From contig NC_087073.1 of assembly GCF_026151205.1 (NCBI RefSeq), positions 13,165,837 through 13,225,836 of the forward strand: a DNA stretch of 60,000 nt. The letters run 5' to 3'. The stretch's first letter is position 1; each line of letters begins with the position of its first letter. The notes under the pieces were generated by a model that saw only the letters and a list, made by a program, of their open reading frames with translations, ran no database searches and was not told the origin of the DNA. The position numbers and the translations under genes are program-made. This document shows positions 10,340 to 22,543 of this stretch, piece by piece. Origin of the DNA: Bolinopsis microptera (lineage: Eukaryota > Ctenophora > Tentaculata > Lobata > Bolinopsidae).

Positions 10340-12030
10340 ACGTGACAACACGGTGCAGAGATCGGGTGACATGATATAATTATAAGGTCTCATAGGATCC
10401 ACTGTATGATCCTTGCATGGATCAGATCATGTGTGAAGATGTGAACCCGAAATAATATGATCTGATATCTGGATCTATGAGAGGTGAACGTAAACACATT
10501 TCATATAAACTGGAAGAACATTTTAAATCAGATATGTATTTATTTTAATTTAACTGAAGAGTTGGATCTATCGCATGATGTGGATAAGGATTACGTTTCT
10601 GCAGTGCTATATTTATATTTAACGAGGGTTGCAAGTGCTTACTATAGCCAAATTATTGAACATTTCTCACTTAATATAGGAATATCCCTCCTATAACTGG
10701 CGAACTTGTCACATATATTTCCCTTTTACCTGACACGTATCACAGGAATGTATGGTATCTGTCGTTGACATGGTATCTATCGTTGCTGGTGCATGCTCCA
10801 AATACTAAATCATAGCTGTTTTCAGCGTAACCAGCTTCGTAACACTCATAACAGACTGCATTATATTTATGTGACAAGCTGAATTACGAAGATTTCGTTT
10901 TTAATATCAGTTGAAATAATTGCACTGATCGAAAAGCGAATGAAGATTCGTTGACGCAATGAAAGCATTACCAATTACCATTCAATCTGATCGAAAAATC
11001 AACTACTGATCAATAATTTGATAAACAAGAGCCAGCAACGAAGAAAGTTCGATGTTTTTAGAAATATCTACTTACGAGCTCATGTTTTAACGTACGTTTG
11101 GTACCCACTTAACTGTGGACCGGAGTCTGCATTGCAGACACACGTTGCAACCCCTTTTCGCGCAGTATACAACGTGTAGCGCGGTTTACATCGTGTAGCA
11201 ACAACATCGAACAGCGCATATTGATTGATCGTGGAGAAGAATCTATGCAGTTTCATAATTACCTCACCTCGGAAATGTAAATAACAAACTTATTAATTTG
11301 TTACTACTTTAATATTAGCATTATAAATAATAGAGCTCAGCCGATAGCTCTTTGAAGTTTAGTTTTCTTTGAAATTTCCTTAGAGTTAGACTCAGAGTCC
11401 AGTACAAAAAGCCAAAGCTATCTATTCCTTATATCCTTTTTCTCGGAACTGGTCGTTATATAATACATTTCGAGTGAAGGCTAAGAGGAGATGATTTTCA
11501 ATGAACTTCATGATTTTATAAATATTGTTTATTATAATTGTATTTTATAGTGTTACCTGGCTTGCCAATTTTTATTAATAGTCAACATTCATCATGTGCG
11601 GTGTGCGCGCAACAGTATTTGTCGTTCCATTTTTATTTAAAGAGGAGAGCAAGAGATCAGAAACTGAAAGCCAATCAATATATATTCAAATTTGGGCAAT
11701 TGAATTCTTAACGTCGTTTGAGTGTGTGAAACAGTGTTCGTTTGTAATTAAAAGAAGTGTTTATTACAAAACTTCTAAAATCTTTGTGTCCTTTAAAAAA
11801 AAAAAAACTGTAACTATAAAATTTGAATTTAAATTATAAATATAATCATTTCGATTTTTTGAATAATTTTCTGACACATGGTTTGGCACAGTAAAACGAA
11901 ATAGTGGCTAATATTGGTTATTGAGTGGACAATAGTGAATAAACTTATAGTGATATTATAAAATGATGGAATCGAACTTCGAGTTTTTTGTTTAAGTAAG
12001 TGAATTAAGTCACGTGTAGAGTGATTAGTC
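10340..12030. other. Intergenic stretch, no gene recognised
   Basis: Scattered short frames (10484-10696, 11594-11839, 11829-12032) lack motifs, and some lack an ATG. A run of A occurs near 11796-11807. No repeat family was identified. Confidence 0.4.
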
Positions 12031-12039
12031 ATCAGCCTT

Positions 12040-12130
12040 GTAGGTTTATAAACCTTATACTTACCTGCGTACCGAGCAGCGTCTTGTTAAAACAATTATT
12101 GAAACAAATATTTACGGGTACCATTGGTAA
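12040..12130 (-). mobile_element. Three-hairpin short mobile unit, copy 3 (diverged, inverted)
   Basis: The ends match the unit in reverse orientation: GTAGGTTTATAAACC at 12040-12054, and GAAACAAATATTTACGGGTA at about 12099-12118 followed by GGTAA. The central hairpin region has diverged. At 91 bp its length agrees with the other two copies. No target duplication is clear. Confidence 0.45.
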
Positions 12131-13437
12131 ACTTGAGGCTTGGATTATACGAAGACTCGCTAATAGAACTCGCCAGGAAAGTAGCAAGGAACAGTCAATA
12201 GTGCGATTGTTCTTGGACGATTCTGCCAACAGATATTTTCATCACTTCTATTTCTCGAAGACTTGTTGGTTTTTGATAATTGATTCATGTTAAATTCGGT
12301 GCCGTGTTCAATTGGCCTTTATATAGCTGAGCAAAGGTTGATGTAACAAATCTTGGATCCAATGACAGGCGCGACCATTAAGGTACTGGTTGCGTGACTA
12401 GTGAGTTTAAGGTACTGGTCACGGTCACGGTTTCATAGGTATCTGGTATTCTAGATGGCCATGGAAGCAGCAAAAACGTTTAAAAAAATTGAGACAAGTT
12501 AATGATTACAGATGCAAGGCCTCAGCGATTTGGTTTTTCCTTTGATGTAAAAATAAAAGGCTTCCTCTCATTCCATTTCCACCCTAAAATAGAATTGCTT
12601 TGGGCTACGAACCTTTACCTTGCATTTTGAGGTGATCTGCAATACAAAAGTTGTAAGTTACAACCTGCTAGTCTGAGTCATATATAGGGTGCCCGGAATA
12701 TGGCTAGCAAGCATACATGGGCCCTAGGGCACAAAAGAAGAGACTGCGCCAACACGATTTTAGGCCCAACTGTACAGACGGATTTTTGAGCTTGAAGAAA
12801 GAAGCCCTCCTGAACCAATCAAAATGGGCTCATGGGCGCTTGTCATTGACCGTACTTGTTCAAAATTGCAAGCTTTACAACGCTGTTTCATTGGTTTGAA
12901 CCAAAAATAGTTTTATCGACACTAAAAAGACCCTTGAAAAAAGTCTCATTTTTTAGTCATCACCCGTTATTGGGTGATCACGTAATCTAACCGTTAAAGA
13001 AGTTTAATACCATTTGATCTAAAGTTCGCCTCCCCTAACATTAGCTGTAAGACGTGTATTTGTTTAGCAGCACTTCACAGTTTTGCAAAGAACTGATACC
13101 ATAGTGCTCAGAAGGGCGATACCCTTCCGTAGAATTAAAGTTACAGCATCATTTACAGTACTCTCCTTACGAAGGCGGTTCTACTGTAGTGAGCGGATTA
13201 TTAGAACCGAAGTTTTTGCTACCTCTATGGATTCAGAGCGAAGGTGAAGTTGTGGATTTCTTTGCAGCAACTGCAGGGGGGTTGGGCGGCGGGGGATGGA
13301 AATGGAGTCCTCACAATCTGTTGGTGGATTATTGGGTTCCTTTAAGTTTAACAAAGCACGTTGCCCGGACCACCACTATATTACAGTTGAATGGTATGCA
13401 CGATGTAGGCTATAGCGCCTATATTACAAGGACAGTA
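12131..13437. other. Intergenic stretch
   Basis: A short imperfect direct repeat (TTAAGGTACTGGT at about 12379 and 12408) and otherwise nothing recognised. A 120-codon frame at 13189-13551 lacks an ATG and runs into a transposon end, so it is not called. Confidence 0.4.
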
Positions 13438-13439
13438 TA

Positions 13440-13859
13440 CCTTATCGGACATAATTGTCACGGACAAGTTTTTCACGGACCAAATTTTTCACAGACATAT
13501 TTATTCACACTCATGCATCATGACCGCCCAAAAATTTCCAAAAAATTGTGAAATTTTAAAGTGTTTTACTCTTTTTCTGAACTCTAGATTCAAAGTCATA
13601 GTGATTATGATGTTATAACTTAAGTACTTTAACTTACTGTTATGTAAATTTAATGCGGAGTGAATTTTACTGAGGAGTGATTATATTTGTCCTAGTAGTA
13701 GTACTCTAGTATACTAATATTAATAAGCTAATATGGTAATCGGCTATATGCACATATATACGCAGTACGCACATGTAGGGACACACACTAAAATTAATGT
13801 AAATAATTACCGTACTTTATTCACGGACCTTAATGCCACAGACATTATGTCCGATAAGG
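13440..13859. mobile_element. 420-bp MITE related to the pogo/Jerky-like element
   Basis: Inverted ends CCTTATCGGACATAAT (13440) and the reverse complement of ATTATGTCCGATAAGG (13844-13859) are flanked by TA on both sides (13438-13439 and 13860-13861). Subterminal CACGGAC motifs repeat. The ends resemble those at 2219 and 5176, so it is probably mobilised by the same transposase type. No coding region. Confidence 0.7.
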
Positions 13860-13861
13860 TA

Positions 13862-15224
13862 ACCCTATACATACTTGAGTACTTGAGGTATAGTGTTAAC
13901 CCCAATTTATCGTGTCGTACTTCTCTCTCATTAATATCCATTAACAGGAGCACAGTGTGAATAGAAACCTTGTAGGTTTACAACTAACAACTCCGTGTGC
14001 CGACCTGTGTCGAGTCTAGTTTAGAAACAAATCAAAGGAAGGTAATCGGTATTCTCAATTTGCTGCTGAAATTAGCGAATCATTTTATTTTTAAATCTTT
14101 AACAACCCCAATTAATCGGGTGTTGACTGTTGTCCGTTAAACTTCTCTTGGGTAGATTAAATAAAGAAAATATTGTGACCTGGTTTACCAATATATATTG
14201 TACTGCAATTGTGAATATCTTCTAATTGTTCATTGTAACTCATTTCTGATTGTAGACAATTTTTATTACAAATGACACTTTGAAGAGGAACTTGGATTTT
14301 AAATCTGTTGAGCGGTCAGAAATGGGTCTTTGATGATTGATCTCCATTGCTGTACGCTGAAATTGTTGTAGCGCCAGTATTTTTGTAGTTTTATTTACAT
14401 ATTATACCCTTCTTTTCGAATTGACAGAGGGCGAGGTTCAGTTACTGATTTATTAAACGGAACTTGGACCATTAAACTATTTAATTCACTGAAATCAGCG
14501 TCAGCCTCAGATTGAAGTTTCTTCACGAGAAGGCTTTCGAACAATAACTGTTCCCAATCCTATGATCCGTTCTTATGGTTAACTTATAATTATATTAATT
14601 AAATATTATTTATTCAAATATTATTGATGCTCTGAACCGCAAGAAAAGATGACCGGTCGTAATTTGCTAATATTGTCCATGTCCAAACATAAAAAATCCC
14701 AAAATGTTTGCATTCCGATAAAATCTGATGTTTTATATTTGCGCAGTTTTATACTTCTCATTCACAGGATGATTATAGTTCATCTACAAAAAGACATAAA
14801 GTTAATTTCAACTTGTATTGATTTCAGTTCAACTTATATTGATTCAAAAATTCAGCATTCTGTAGTATAGACTGAGAGATTAGCAACATGAAAATATTTC
14901 GAACAGAAGTGTATCCAAAAATGTAACAAGCTATTGATAGGCGGATTACAATATTGTCAAAGAATAATGGACACACATTTGCGAGTTTATAATTACTCGA
15001 CGATTTTCCTTAATTTGGGAAAATTCCACCTCCTTGTTCAATTCCACAAAAATAAACTGGTCGCCTGGTATCTGCAACTAGTTTAAGCACTAATCGCTCT
15101 GCAACACGTGTGTAGGAACAACTTGACACGGTAGTAAGAGCCACTGTTAGTTATTCTCCGCCAGACTCATGTTATCCAGGACGCAGCTGACAGGTTTGCT
15201 AATAGCCAGTTAGTTCGGGATGAG
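13862..15224. other. Intergenic stretch; possible fourth relic of the hairpin unit
   Basis: At about 13971-14030 the sequence GTAGGTTTACAAC is followed 45 bp later by AGAAACAAAT, resembling the ends of the three-hairpin unit in reverse orientation but too diverged to be sure. No coding region is recognised. Confidence 0.35.
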
Positions 15225-15835
15225 TCGCTCAGATTAGGGGAATAAACTTTAGATTCTGTTCAGGAATAAGAAGATTAACTCAGTTCTGCGGAATAAATAT
15301 AATAAAGAATATGTTCAGATCGTAGGAATAAACCTCGGATTCTGTTCAAGGCTGAGAAGAGTTATTCATATCGAGGGAATAAACCTCCAATTCTGTTCAA
15401 GGCTGAGAAGAGTTGGTCAGATCGTAGGAAATATAAACCTCCAATTCTGATCAAGGCTGAGAAGAGTTGTCCAGATATAGGGCTGTTTGATTGGGGATTG
15501 GCCCGTAGAACCAAACATTGTTTAGTGTTTATTAATTTGATTCGCTCTGGTAAATTGTATACCCTGTTCAGAGTTGAGCAGAGTTGTTCAGATTGAGGGA
15601 ATAAATCTCAAATACTGTTTAGAGCTGTCAACTGAGTTTCTTACATGAGGGAAAATATTCTTCAAAAACATGTCAGGGATGAGCTGAGTTGTCCAAATCG
15701 TGGGAATAGATTCAGGATTCGGTTTAGGACTAAGATGAGTTGCTCAGATAGTTGGAAAATATCCCAGAGTTTTATTTAGGACTGAACTGAGTTGCAGAGA
15801 TCGTTAGCATAGACCTACAATTCAGGGCTGTCGAC
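15225..15835. repeat. Degenerate tandem array, unit about 50 bp
   Basis: Roughly ten to twelve diverged units of a pattern containing AATAAACCTCCAATTCTGTT, followed by CAAGGCTGAGAAGAGTTG and a CAGAT(C/A)GTAGG link. The central units (15325-15475) are most alike, and the flanks decay strongly. One unit is interrupted near 15485-15560 by unrelated sequence. It has no coding character. Confidence 0.65.
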
Positions 15836-16983
15836 TTAGAGCTCGATAAACGGAACATCACATTCCTAACAACCAAAAGTAAGGAGCTCGGTGTTTATTG
15901 GGCCTCTATCTGGACAAATGACGCTAAGTGGGTGAGGGGGTAACATTCAACCCGAGCATACTCTCGCCCTATTCGCTCTGTCCTGCTCAATACGATGTTG
16001 CAACGTTCTCCGATCAAAGTATTCCTGGTATTTACAGTGTTCAGGATTGCATCTGTCAGCTTGCAGGATAATCTGCAAGTCGTGCCGGTTTTGTTCCCGC
16101 CTTGTACCATTTTCGCTGATGATTACCGGGTAAGAGTTTCACTTTTCTAAGATCTCCGCCAACTTTCGCACGTTCCGAGCCCTCTAACCCATGCACAGAG
16201 TTCTGAATTATTGGTGGCAATGGGTTTGCCGATATAGTGAACTCAGCTTGCGCGCGATTGGCCGTGCTCCTCCAGGTATTTCTCCTAACTAGAAAACTAT
16301 TTGTTGACAGATACTGTTAACGCTGGCCCCTCTCCACTTTGTCGCGGAGACGGGAACATGCCCCAATCCAGACCGAGAGAGATTACTTTTAATGCTTTCG
16401 GCCATGAAATATCTGCAATTTTCAAACCTTTCATCATTATCGCACTTGCCTTATGCAGATTGTTTCCCTTGGACTATGCTCGCATAATATGAGTAGTTAA
16501 ACTTGGATAAGTCCTATAATCCTTAGCCGCAGAGAAACTCGAAACATTGTAGCAATAAGTGGTATTTAATTAAACGTCAAACTCACGCAGTATCGTTCTC
16601 ATTAACATAGACTTTATCAAACAATATATAAATATATTATAAAGGAGATTTGACAGCTCTAACAGCAAACAGGACACTCCTCTCCCATTGGCATTACTGG
16701 CCTTACAGCAATTTTATCACACTTTCTCTCATTTTGGAGCTCTTTACTCTCTTTTTTTCATCATAAATAATTTGTCTTATTTCCGTTTGTCCGCTACGAC
16801 TATATGGTTAATATTTACTTTTCATTCAACTTAATATTTGTGAGTTTTTACCATTAATAGATATTATTGTTAATGTTTGACACTTACATCTCATGAGGAA
16901 TATAATAAGTATTTTGTAGAGATAAACAATTGGTGCTTATCCTCAAGTGTGGCTAGTACCCTAATTGACATTCCATGTTTCCA
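15836..16983. other. Intergenic stretch, no gene recognised
   Basis: A 71-codon minus-strand frame at 15895-16110 has slightly higher GC than its surroundings but no domain I know. The rest is AT-rich and featureless. Confidence 0.4.
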
Positions 16984-18001
16984 GCCTCAAAAAGGCAACT
17001 TGGTCGTTTAGCTCCGGACAGTCTATGCAACGTCTATGCAACGTCCATGCAACAACAAAAGAACCGTCTATGCAACGTCTATGCAACGTCCCTGCACAAT
17101 GAACACTCTATGCACACTCCCTGCACGGTCAGTCTATGCAACGTCTATGCAACGTCTATGCAACGTCTATGCAACGTCCCTGCACAGTACCATATGAACA
17201 CCGGCTACTAGCCGGCTAGTAGCCACTTTTGTAATAACAGCTCCTCAACTTCACATTACCAACTGGCTACTAACCGGCACTTGAAAAGTGGTCACTAGCC
17301 GGCTACTAACCGGCTACTAGCCGGCTAGTGACCACAAAGTGGCTACTAACCGGCTACTAAGCGGTCACTAGCCGGCTATTAGCCGAGCTCTAAAGCAGAC
17401 CTACTAGTAGCCGGTTCCAAACCGGCTACTAGCCGGCACTTAGAAAGCGGTCACTAGCCGGCTACTAACCGGTTAGTAGCCGGTTAGTAGCCGGCTAGTG
17501 ACCGGTTAGTAGCCGGTTAGTAGCCGGTTAGTAGCCGGCTAGTGACCGCTTTTCAAGTGCCGGCTAGTAGCCGGTTTAGAACCGGCTACTAATAGGTCTG
17601 CTTTAGAGCTCGGCTAATAGCCGGCTAGTGACCGCTTAGTAGCCGGTTAGTAGCCACTTTGTGGTCACTAGCCGGCTAGTAGCCACTTTTCAAGTGCCGG
17701 TTAGTAGCCGGTTGGTAATGTGAAGTTGAGGAGCTGTTATTACAAAAGTGGCTACTAGCCGGCTAGTAGCCGGCTAGTAGCCGGCTAGTAGCCGGTGTTC
17801 ATATGGTACTGTGCAGGGACGTTGCATAGACGTTGCATAGACGTTGCATAGACTGAACGTGCAGGGAGTGTGCATAGAGTGTTCATTGTGCAGGGACGTT
17901 GCATAGACGTTGCATAGACGGTTCTTTTGTTGTTGCACGGACGTTGCATAGACGTTGCATAGACTGTCCGGAGCTAAACGACCAACTTCCCACTTGAGCC
18001 T
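16984..18001. repeat. About 1-kb palindrome (foldback-like element)
   Basis: The two halves are near-perfect inverted copies about an axis near 17492. The outer arms (16998-17190 and 17793-17987) hold head-to-tail copies of an 11-bp unit, GTCTATGCAAC, plus matching CTCCGGACAG and CATATGAACACCGG blocks. The inner arms are built almost wholly of short self-complementary blocks such as CGGCTACTAGCCGGCTAGTAG. Flanking similarity (GCCTCAA...GGCAACTTGG against the reverse complement of the right edge) extends the arms to 16984 and 18001. Frames read from the arms (repeated LCNVYATS) are artefacts. Confidence 0.9.
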
Positions 18002-19720
18002 GTCAGTAACCTTTTGCGAGAACATTTTTTGACGTCAAAATTGCGTTAATAAGATGTGCCCACGGAGCGGAAACACCTATGGCTATAGAAATTCGAGTTA
18101 TTTTAGTCGTGCTTCACGGCTATTTCCATAACCTGAGCGAGCTTTTAATTGATTAGATTTCTAATTCAAGTGAATATTTGGTTTTGAGTTCGTTTCAAAG
18201 GGAAACGGACAATAAGAAATCATTACAGTTTTACGTCAGGAACAGTGTTTAGCGATTAATTTCATTATATTAATTAACGCTGCCCGCATTCTGGCAGGAG
18301 AAGCCCCGTCCAGTTAGTCACATGACACATGACCATACCAGCTGCAATTATATGTAAATACAAAATTAATTTATCCGCTTTAAAGGGCCAATAAGAGACG
18401 TTTCTGGTTCAATTTTTCGCCGGGGCATATTTTTCCGTTTATAAAAGTATAAAGAGTGTGGCATTTCTAATTCTTTGCGACAGTTTTGCGACGGTGGATG
18501 TTTAGAAATTAAACTTTCAAGAGCTTCATGACGGGGTTTTAGTTTTGTTTTTCGTGGTAGCTTTTTCACGAGAAGAAGGCTTTCCCTTTGATTACATCTA
18601 CTCTCAGATAGTGACTGACAACCGTACCCCTAAAAACTGTAACCCACAATATCAGCATCAATAACTGACAGTGAGTGCTAAATAAATGTACTCGACACTG
18701 TATGATACCAGACCTTGAGCTCATGAAGGTTATAGTGGAGTTATCTACTCTCACCTGTTGTGGAACAGTTGAGCATGCGCCTCTCGTCCGTAACCGCGGA
18801 GAGCTCTGGAGCTAGTACATGACGTGTAATTCGTGTAAGTCTGATAAATGGTGCTGCTTTTTACGGGTTTGACACTATAACATACTAAATAAAACCACTG
18901 TAACTAATAGTCGTGTACGGTCATCATGCTCGGATGGTTGTTCTACGAACGTGAAGGTTTTTACTTTATAATATTAACTGAACATTATTTTCCTTAACAT
19001 AAACCAAAGATTGTTAACCAAACTTAATTTAAGCCTCCATTCTATACATTCGTTCAATATTTTAGCTTCTCACAGTTTTAGTGTTTAAATTAACACTTAT
19101 AATAGTTAGTATTCGCAGGTTGGCCGGCTTCGAGCCTGGAAGCCGACTTCTAAAACTTAGTTCTGCTATAGTCGACCAATCACAATCTTGCTTTTCATAT
19201 TTATTCGGTAAATAACGGAGAATGAATTTAAAGTAAAGGGTGACACCTTCAACAAAGTGTTTATAAACGATGAATTAGCTATCGTCACGTATTCAAAAAG
19301 CGCAGCTCCGTCTACATGGGCGTTGCTACGGCCATAGTATAACTATCAACAACACCTTATAAAGCATATATAAAGGTGAAATGAAATCTTAAGATAAAGG
19401 TTAAAAACGCTCTAGATTCTGCATAGGTACCAGAAACCAATGAAATATAACATTAAGCCACTGAAATTTAAACATTATACTAAATATAGAGCTGAAAACG
19501 GTTGTGTTTGAAATAAATAAGTAAATTAGATGATTGCATCATTCCAAAGTATCCGGCTAGTAGTTGAATCTTTGGTTACCAGGGAGGTCACCTTGCCTAC
19601 CAAGCAGGCCATATTTATTACCAATATAACCTGTTACTTGTTAGAAAGTTAGAACTTATATCCGATCATTTGTCTATTATTAGAAAACAGGATTCTCAAG
19701 AACAATAAGATTTTCAACAG
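18002..19720. other. Intergenic stretch
   Basis: A 67-codon minus-strand frame at 18366-18569 is protein-like and basic but has no ATG and no recognisable family. No repeat family is evident. Confidence 0.4.
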
Positions 19721-19724
19721 TATG

Positions 19725-20223
19725 CGACGACCGAAATTTTGGCGGTCCGAAAATATGGCGAAATTGAACAAAAACCGTCACATTTCGGACGTCACAGAAA
19801 ATAAGGGAATTTTTCATCATTTTGTTTTCTGACACAAAGGAAATTCAAAATTTTCTAAAAATCGGTAAAATCATGTTGAAACAAAATGAAACTTATAAAT
19901 CGATTTCTTCATCTTCCTCTAAGGGGTCCGGCTCGACTCTTTCAGTTTCACTTATTGAGTTTGGTATTAAATTGTTTATCTTGACTTAGTCTCTTATAAG
20001 ACGTTTATGTTAGCACATAAATGTAATTTATTGTAAATTTAAAACGTATTACTTGACATCAAATTCATCATGGAATATTGTGTTTATTTGTCCCACCATC
20101 ATATCACTAACTTTTCAAGAACAAAATGAATCGATGAAGCCACAATTATTGGAATAAGCTAAAAATAATGCGACGGATTCTATTACGACGACCGAAATTT
20201 TGGCGGTCCGAAAATATGGCGAA
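19725..20223 (+). repeat. Two 38-bp direct repeats 461 bp apart
   Basis: A perfect repeat beginning CGACGACCGAAATTTTGGCG and ending AAAATATGGCGAA occurs at 19725-19762 and 20186-20223. Similar blocks around GGCCATATTTATT and AACCTGTTACT also recur near 19607-19640 and 20385-20428, so a larger decayed duplication or a pair of related elements is likely. Confidence 0.6.
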
Positions 20224-20850
20224 TATGAGATGTGGGCGCCACAACGACCGGCTAGACTCAGCTCAGGAATCTCAAAATTCACATTGTTTTAACTTTGGAG
20301 GGATCATGATTTACAAATGTAGCTCACTACCAATTTTAACAGTGCGCAAAATGGCCGGCTGTTGGATATAAAAGTTATCGTGAAGGCCATATTTATTCCC
20401 ATATTTTCCATCACAACCTGTTACTGTTAAATTCCTATGTTTGTCTACGATTTTCGTTTTTTTAATGCGAAAGCCGTTAGAGATCTGAGTAAGTGTATTT
20501 AAATTTTATGTCCTTATTATCTTATCAACACGAATCAAAAAAGTGAGATATTCTTATTTTTAAATGCTTTAGAACAAGTTCCGACTAATTGTAGCTGTAC
20601 TACAATTAGAATTAGCTCTAAAACATTTAAGTATAGAATCAGATAGTTCTCTGTAATTGTAGGCACTACAATCAGAATAAATTAATAATAAACACCCATT
20701 TCTTACGTTTTTCCATTGATATTAATAGGCGAATAGTAACTCAGATATCATAATGCCAGGATTCTTGATATTGAGTATAAACGATTACGTTATTGAATTT
20801 CGATGATTTCATGACTGCTCAAGATGACTGGTGTTAGGTGACATGAATAC
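20224..20850. other. Intergenic stretch with a small hairpin pair
   Basis: CTAATTGTAG and CTACAATTAG form a short hairpin at about 20585-20610, and a similar one, GTAATTGTAG/CTACAATC, follows near 20653. No coding region. Confidence 0.4.
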
Positions 20851-21162
20851 CTAACATTTTAAATCTTTGAACTTTATTTGCAATTTACTCGCTCCACCGG
20901 GTTTCTTGAGAATATGTAGAAGATCGTTTCGCCAACCGAACTCAAATGAAATTTCGTGGATGATAGCCTTCTTCTTTCTTCGAATTTGAAGCTTTTCACA
21001 TACGGTGCAGGTTAAACTTTTGTAGAAACTACAAAATGTGTCTGTCGGAGTGCTTGTTGTCGAAGTTTTACATGATTCTTTAGATTCTGATGATTGTTTA
21101 TCAATGCTTGTTGATTTGGAAGTGGCGAATTTTTTGACAAAACGTTCAATGTGTGCAAGCAT
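20851..21162 (-). CDS. Hypothetical 103-residue open frame
   Basis: The frame from the ATG at 21162 encodes a serine/threonine/lysine-rich N-terminal half and a C-terminal half containing CTVCEKLQIRRKKK and FGWRNDLLHILKK. I recognise no family. It has no signal peptide or membrane span and no detectable neighbouring exon. It may be a chance frame or part of an unknown transposon. Confidence 0.2.
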   Translation of the reverse strand: MLAHIERFVKKFATSKSTSIDKQSSESKESCKTSTTSTPTDTFCSFYKSLTCTVCEKLQIRRKKKAIIHEISFEFGWRNDLLHILKKPGGASKLQIKFKDLKC

Positions 21163-22521
21163 TTAAGATCCGTCAAAAAATTGTGGAGTTGATAATGGTC
21201 AGAGTTCTGAAATAGGCATAATTTCAAGGTCTTGAGTTTAGACTAATTCACGAAATTAGGAGAGTTGATGAACAGTTATTTGTTAAATTGATTTCGGTCA
21301 ACTCACAGTACTCGCTCGTCTCTGTTCTAAGTTCCATTACGTTGAAAAATACAGGAAGATATCCAGGGCGGAAACCTTTGAGACGCCCAAAAGTTTGACT
21401 TTTTTCTGCAGAAACATCGAACTTTAAACTTTTCAATCATAAAAGTGCAATATTCGATGTTTGATGATTCATATTGTCACCATGTACATAATTGAAACTC
21501 TAGGCAAAAGTTAATCCGAGATTAGCAGGTTGCTAAAAAAATACAAATTTAGTAGGTATGTTTAGGCCTCTTTTCTTGAATGAAGGAATTGTAAGGGCCT
21601 GTATAAAGCATAAGCAAATTTAATATTGTCCGGAAAACTTAGGTTCGATAAGGTGTGTCGGTTGCTGCCACTCATTATGCTCAGAACCTACTAAACTTAG
21701 ACATAAATCTTAACTCCCTTATAATCTGATAGTGATAGTCTCCTAGGGTCCTAAGGTCGTAAACAAGAACTTCTTGAAGAAGTTTTTCAAGTGCTTGTAA
21801 TTTTCAACATTTTTTGTGAACGTGTGAATGAATCTCGTGTCAGGAATTTAATAAATTAGCTTAGGTTCAACCTGTTAAAATTTAAGTAAGTTCAACGAGT
21901 TCCACAATCAAGCCACAAAACCTGGGCTTGCGGGATTTATGATTTTTACGTGAAAATATTTCACTAATTTCCCCAAAATTCCTCAATATTCCGCTGTTTG
22001 ATGTGTTAACAGGGGCTGTATCTGATGACACATGTCTCCTGCACTGCTTCTCTGCTGTACAGTCACTACTCCCACTATCCAGCCGCCTTTAAGATATGTT
22101 AAAATCTCCAGGAATTTGATCAGCGTGGTCGCAGTATCACGCCAAATATTGACAGCTCACGCATGATATAGCAAGTCATGTCCATATACGGTGCATTCTG
22201 GCGTATCCACCAAATATGATGTCAAAACTGTTGTCAAGCCTGTGAGTTGATGATGGCATGTTTCAGCAGAGAGTTAATATAATTAGCAGTTGCTAAATTT
22301 AAGCGACACATTGAGGCTTGAAGCGTGTAGTATGGATCACTTTATTACGTTCAACCTATTCGTTGTTGCTTAAATATTTATTACTTTTATATTATTTTCA
22401 TAATTTATTTTTCTAATTTTATTTGTGCTATTTTGTTTCCTGTAAGTCAGATGCAACATGGGTGAGACCGATTGATTTAAGTCCTCGCCCAGTCCTAACT
22501 CTCCGTTACCTGACTTTATTT
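21163..22521. other. Intergenic stretch upstream of the SINE
   Basis: No feature recognised; only short frames without motifs. Confidence 0.4.
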
Positions 22522-22543
22522 ATAATACTACTTTATCTATTCC

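Noticed and set aside
13189-13551. 120-codon frame with a glycine-rich stretch
   Set aside because: It lacks an ATG at the start and its 3' half is the end of the 13440-13859 MITE.
15225-15835. CRISPR-like array
   Set aside because: The units are contiguous degenerate tandem repeats without unique spacers, and the DNA is clearly eukaryotic.
16975-18025. Two open frames (78 and 83 codons) with repeated LCNVYATS
   Set aside because: They are translations of the 11-bp repeats in the two palindrome arms, which read alike because the arms are inverted copies.
18366-18569. 67-codon basic, protein-like frame on the minus strand
   Set aside because: It has no ATG, no family resemblance and no supporting splice context that I could establish.
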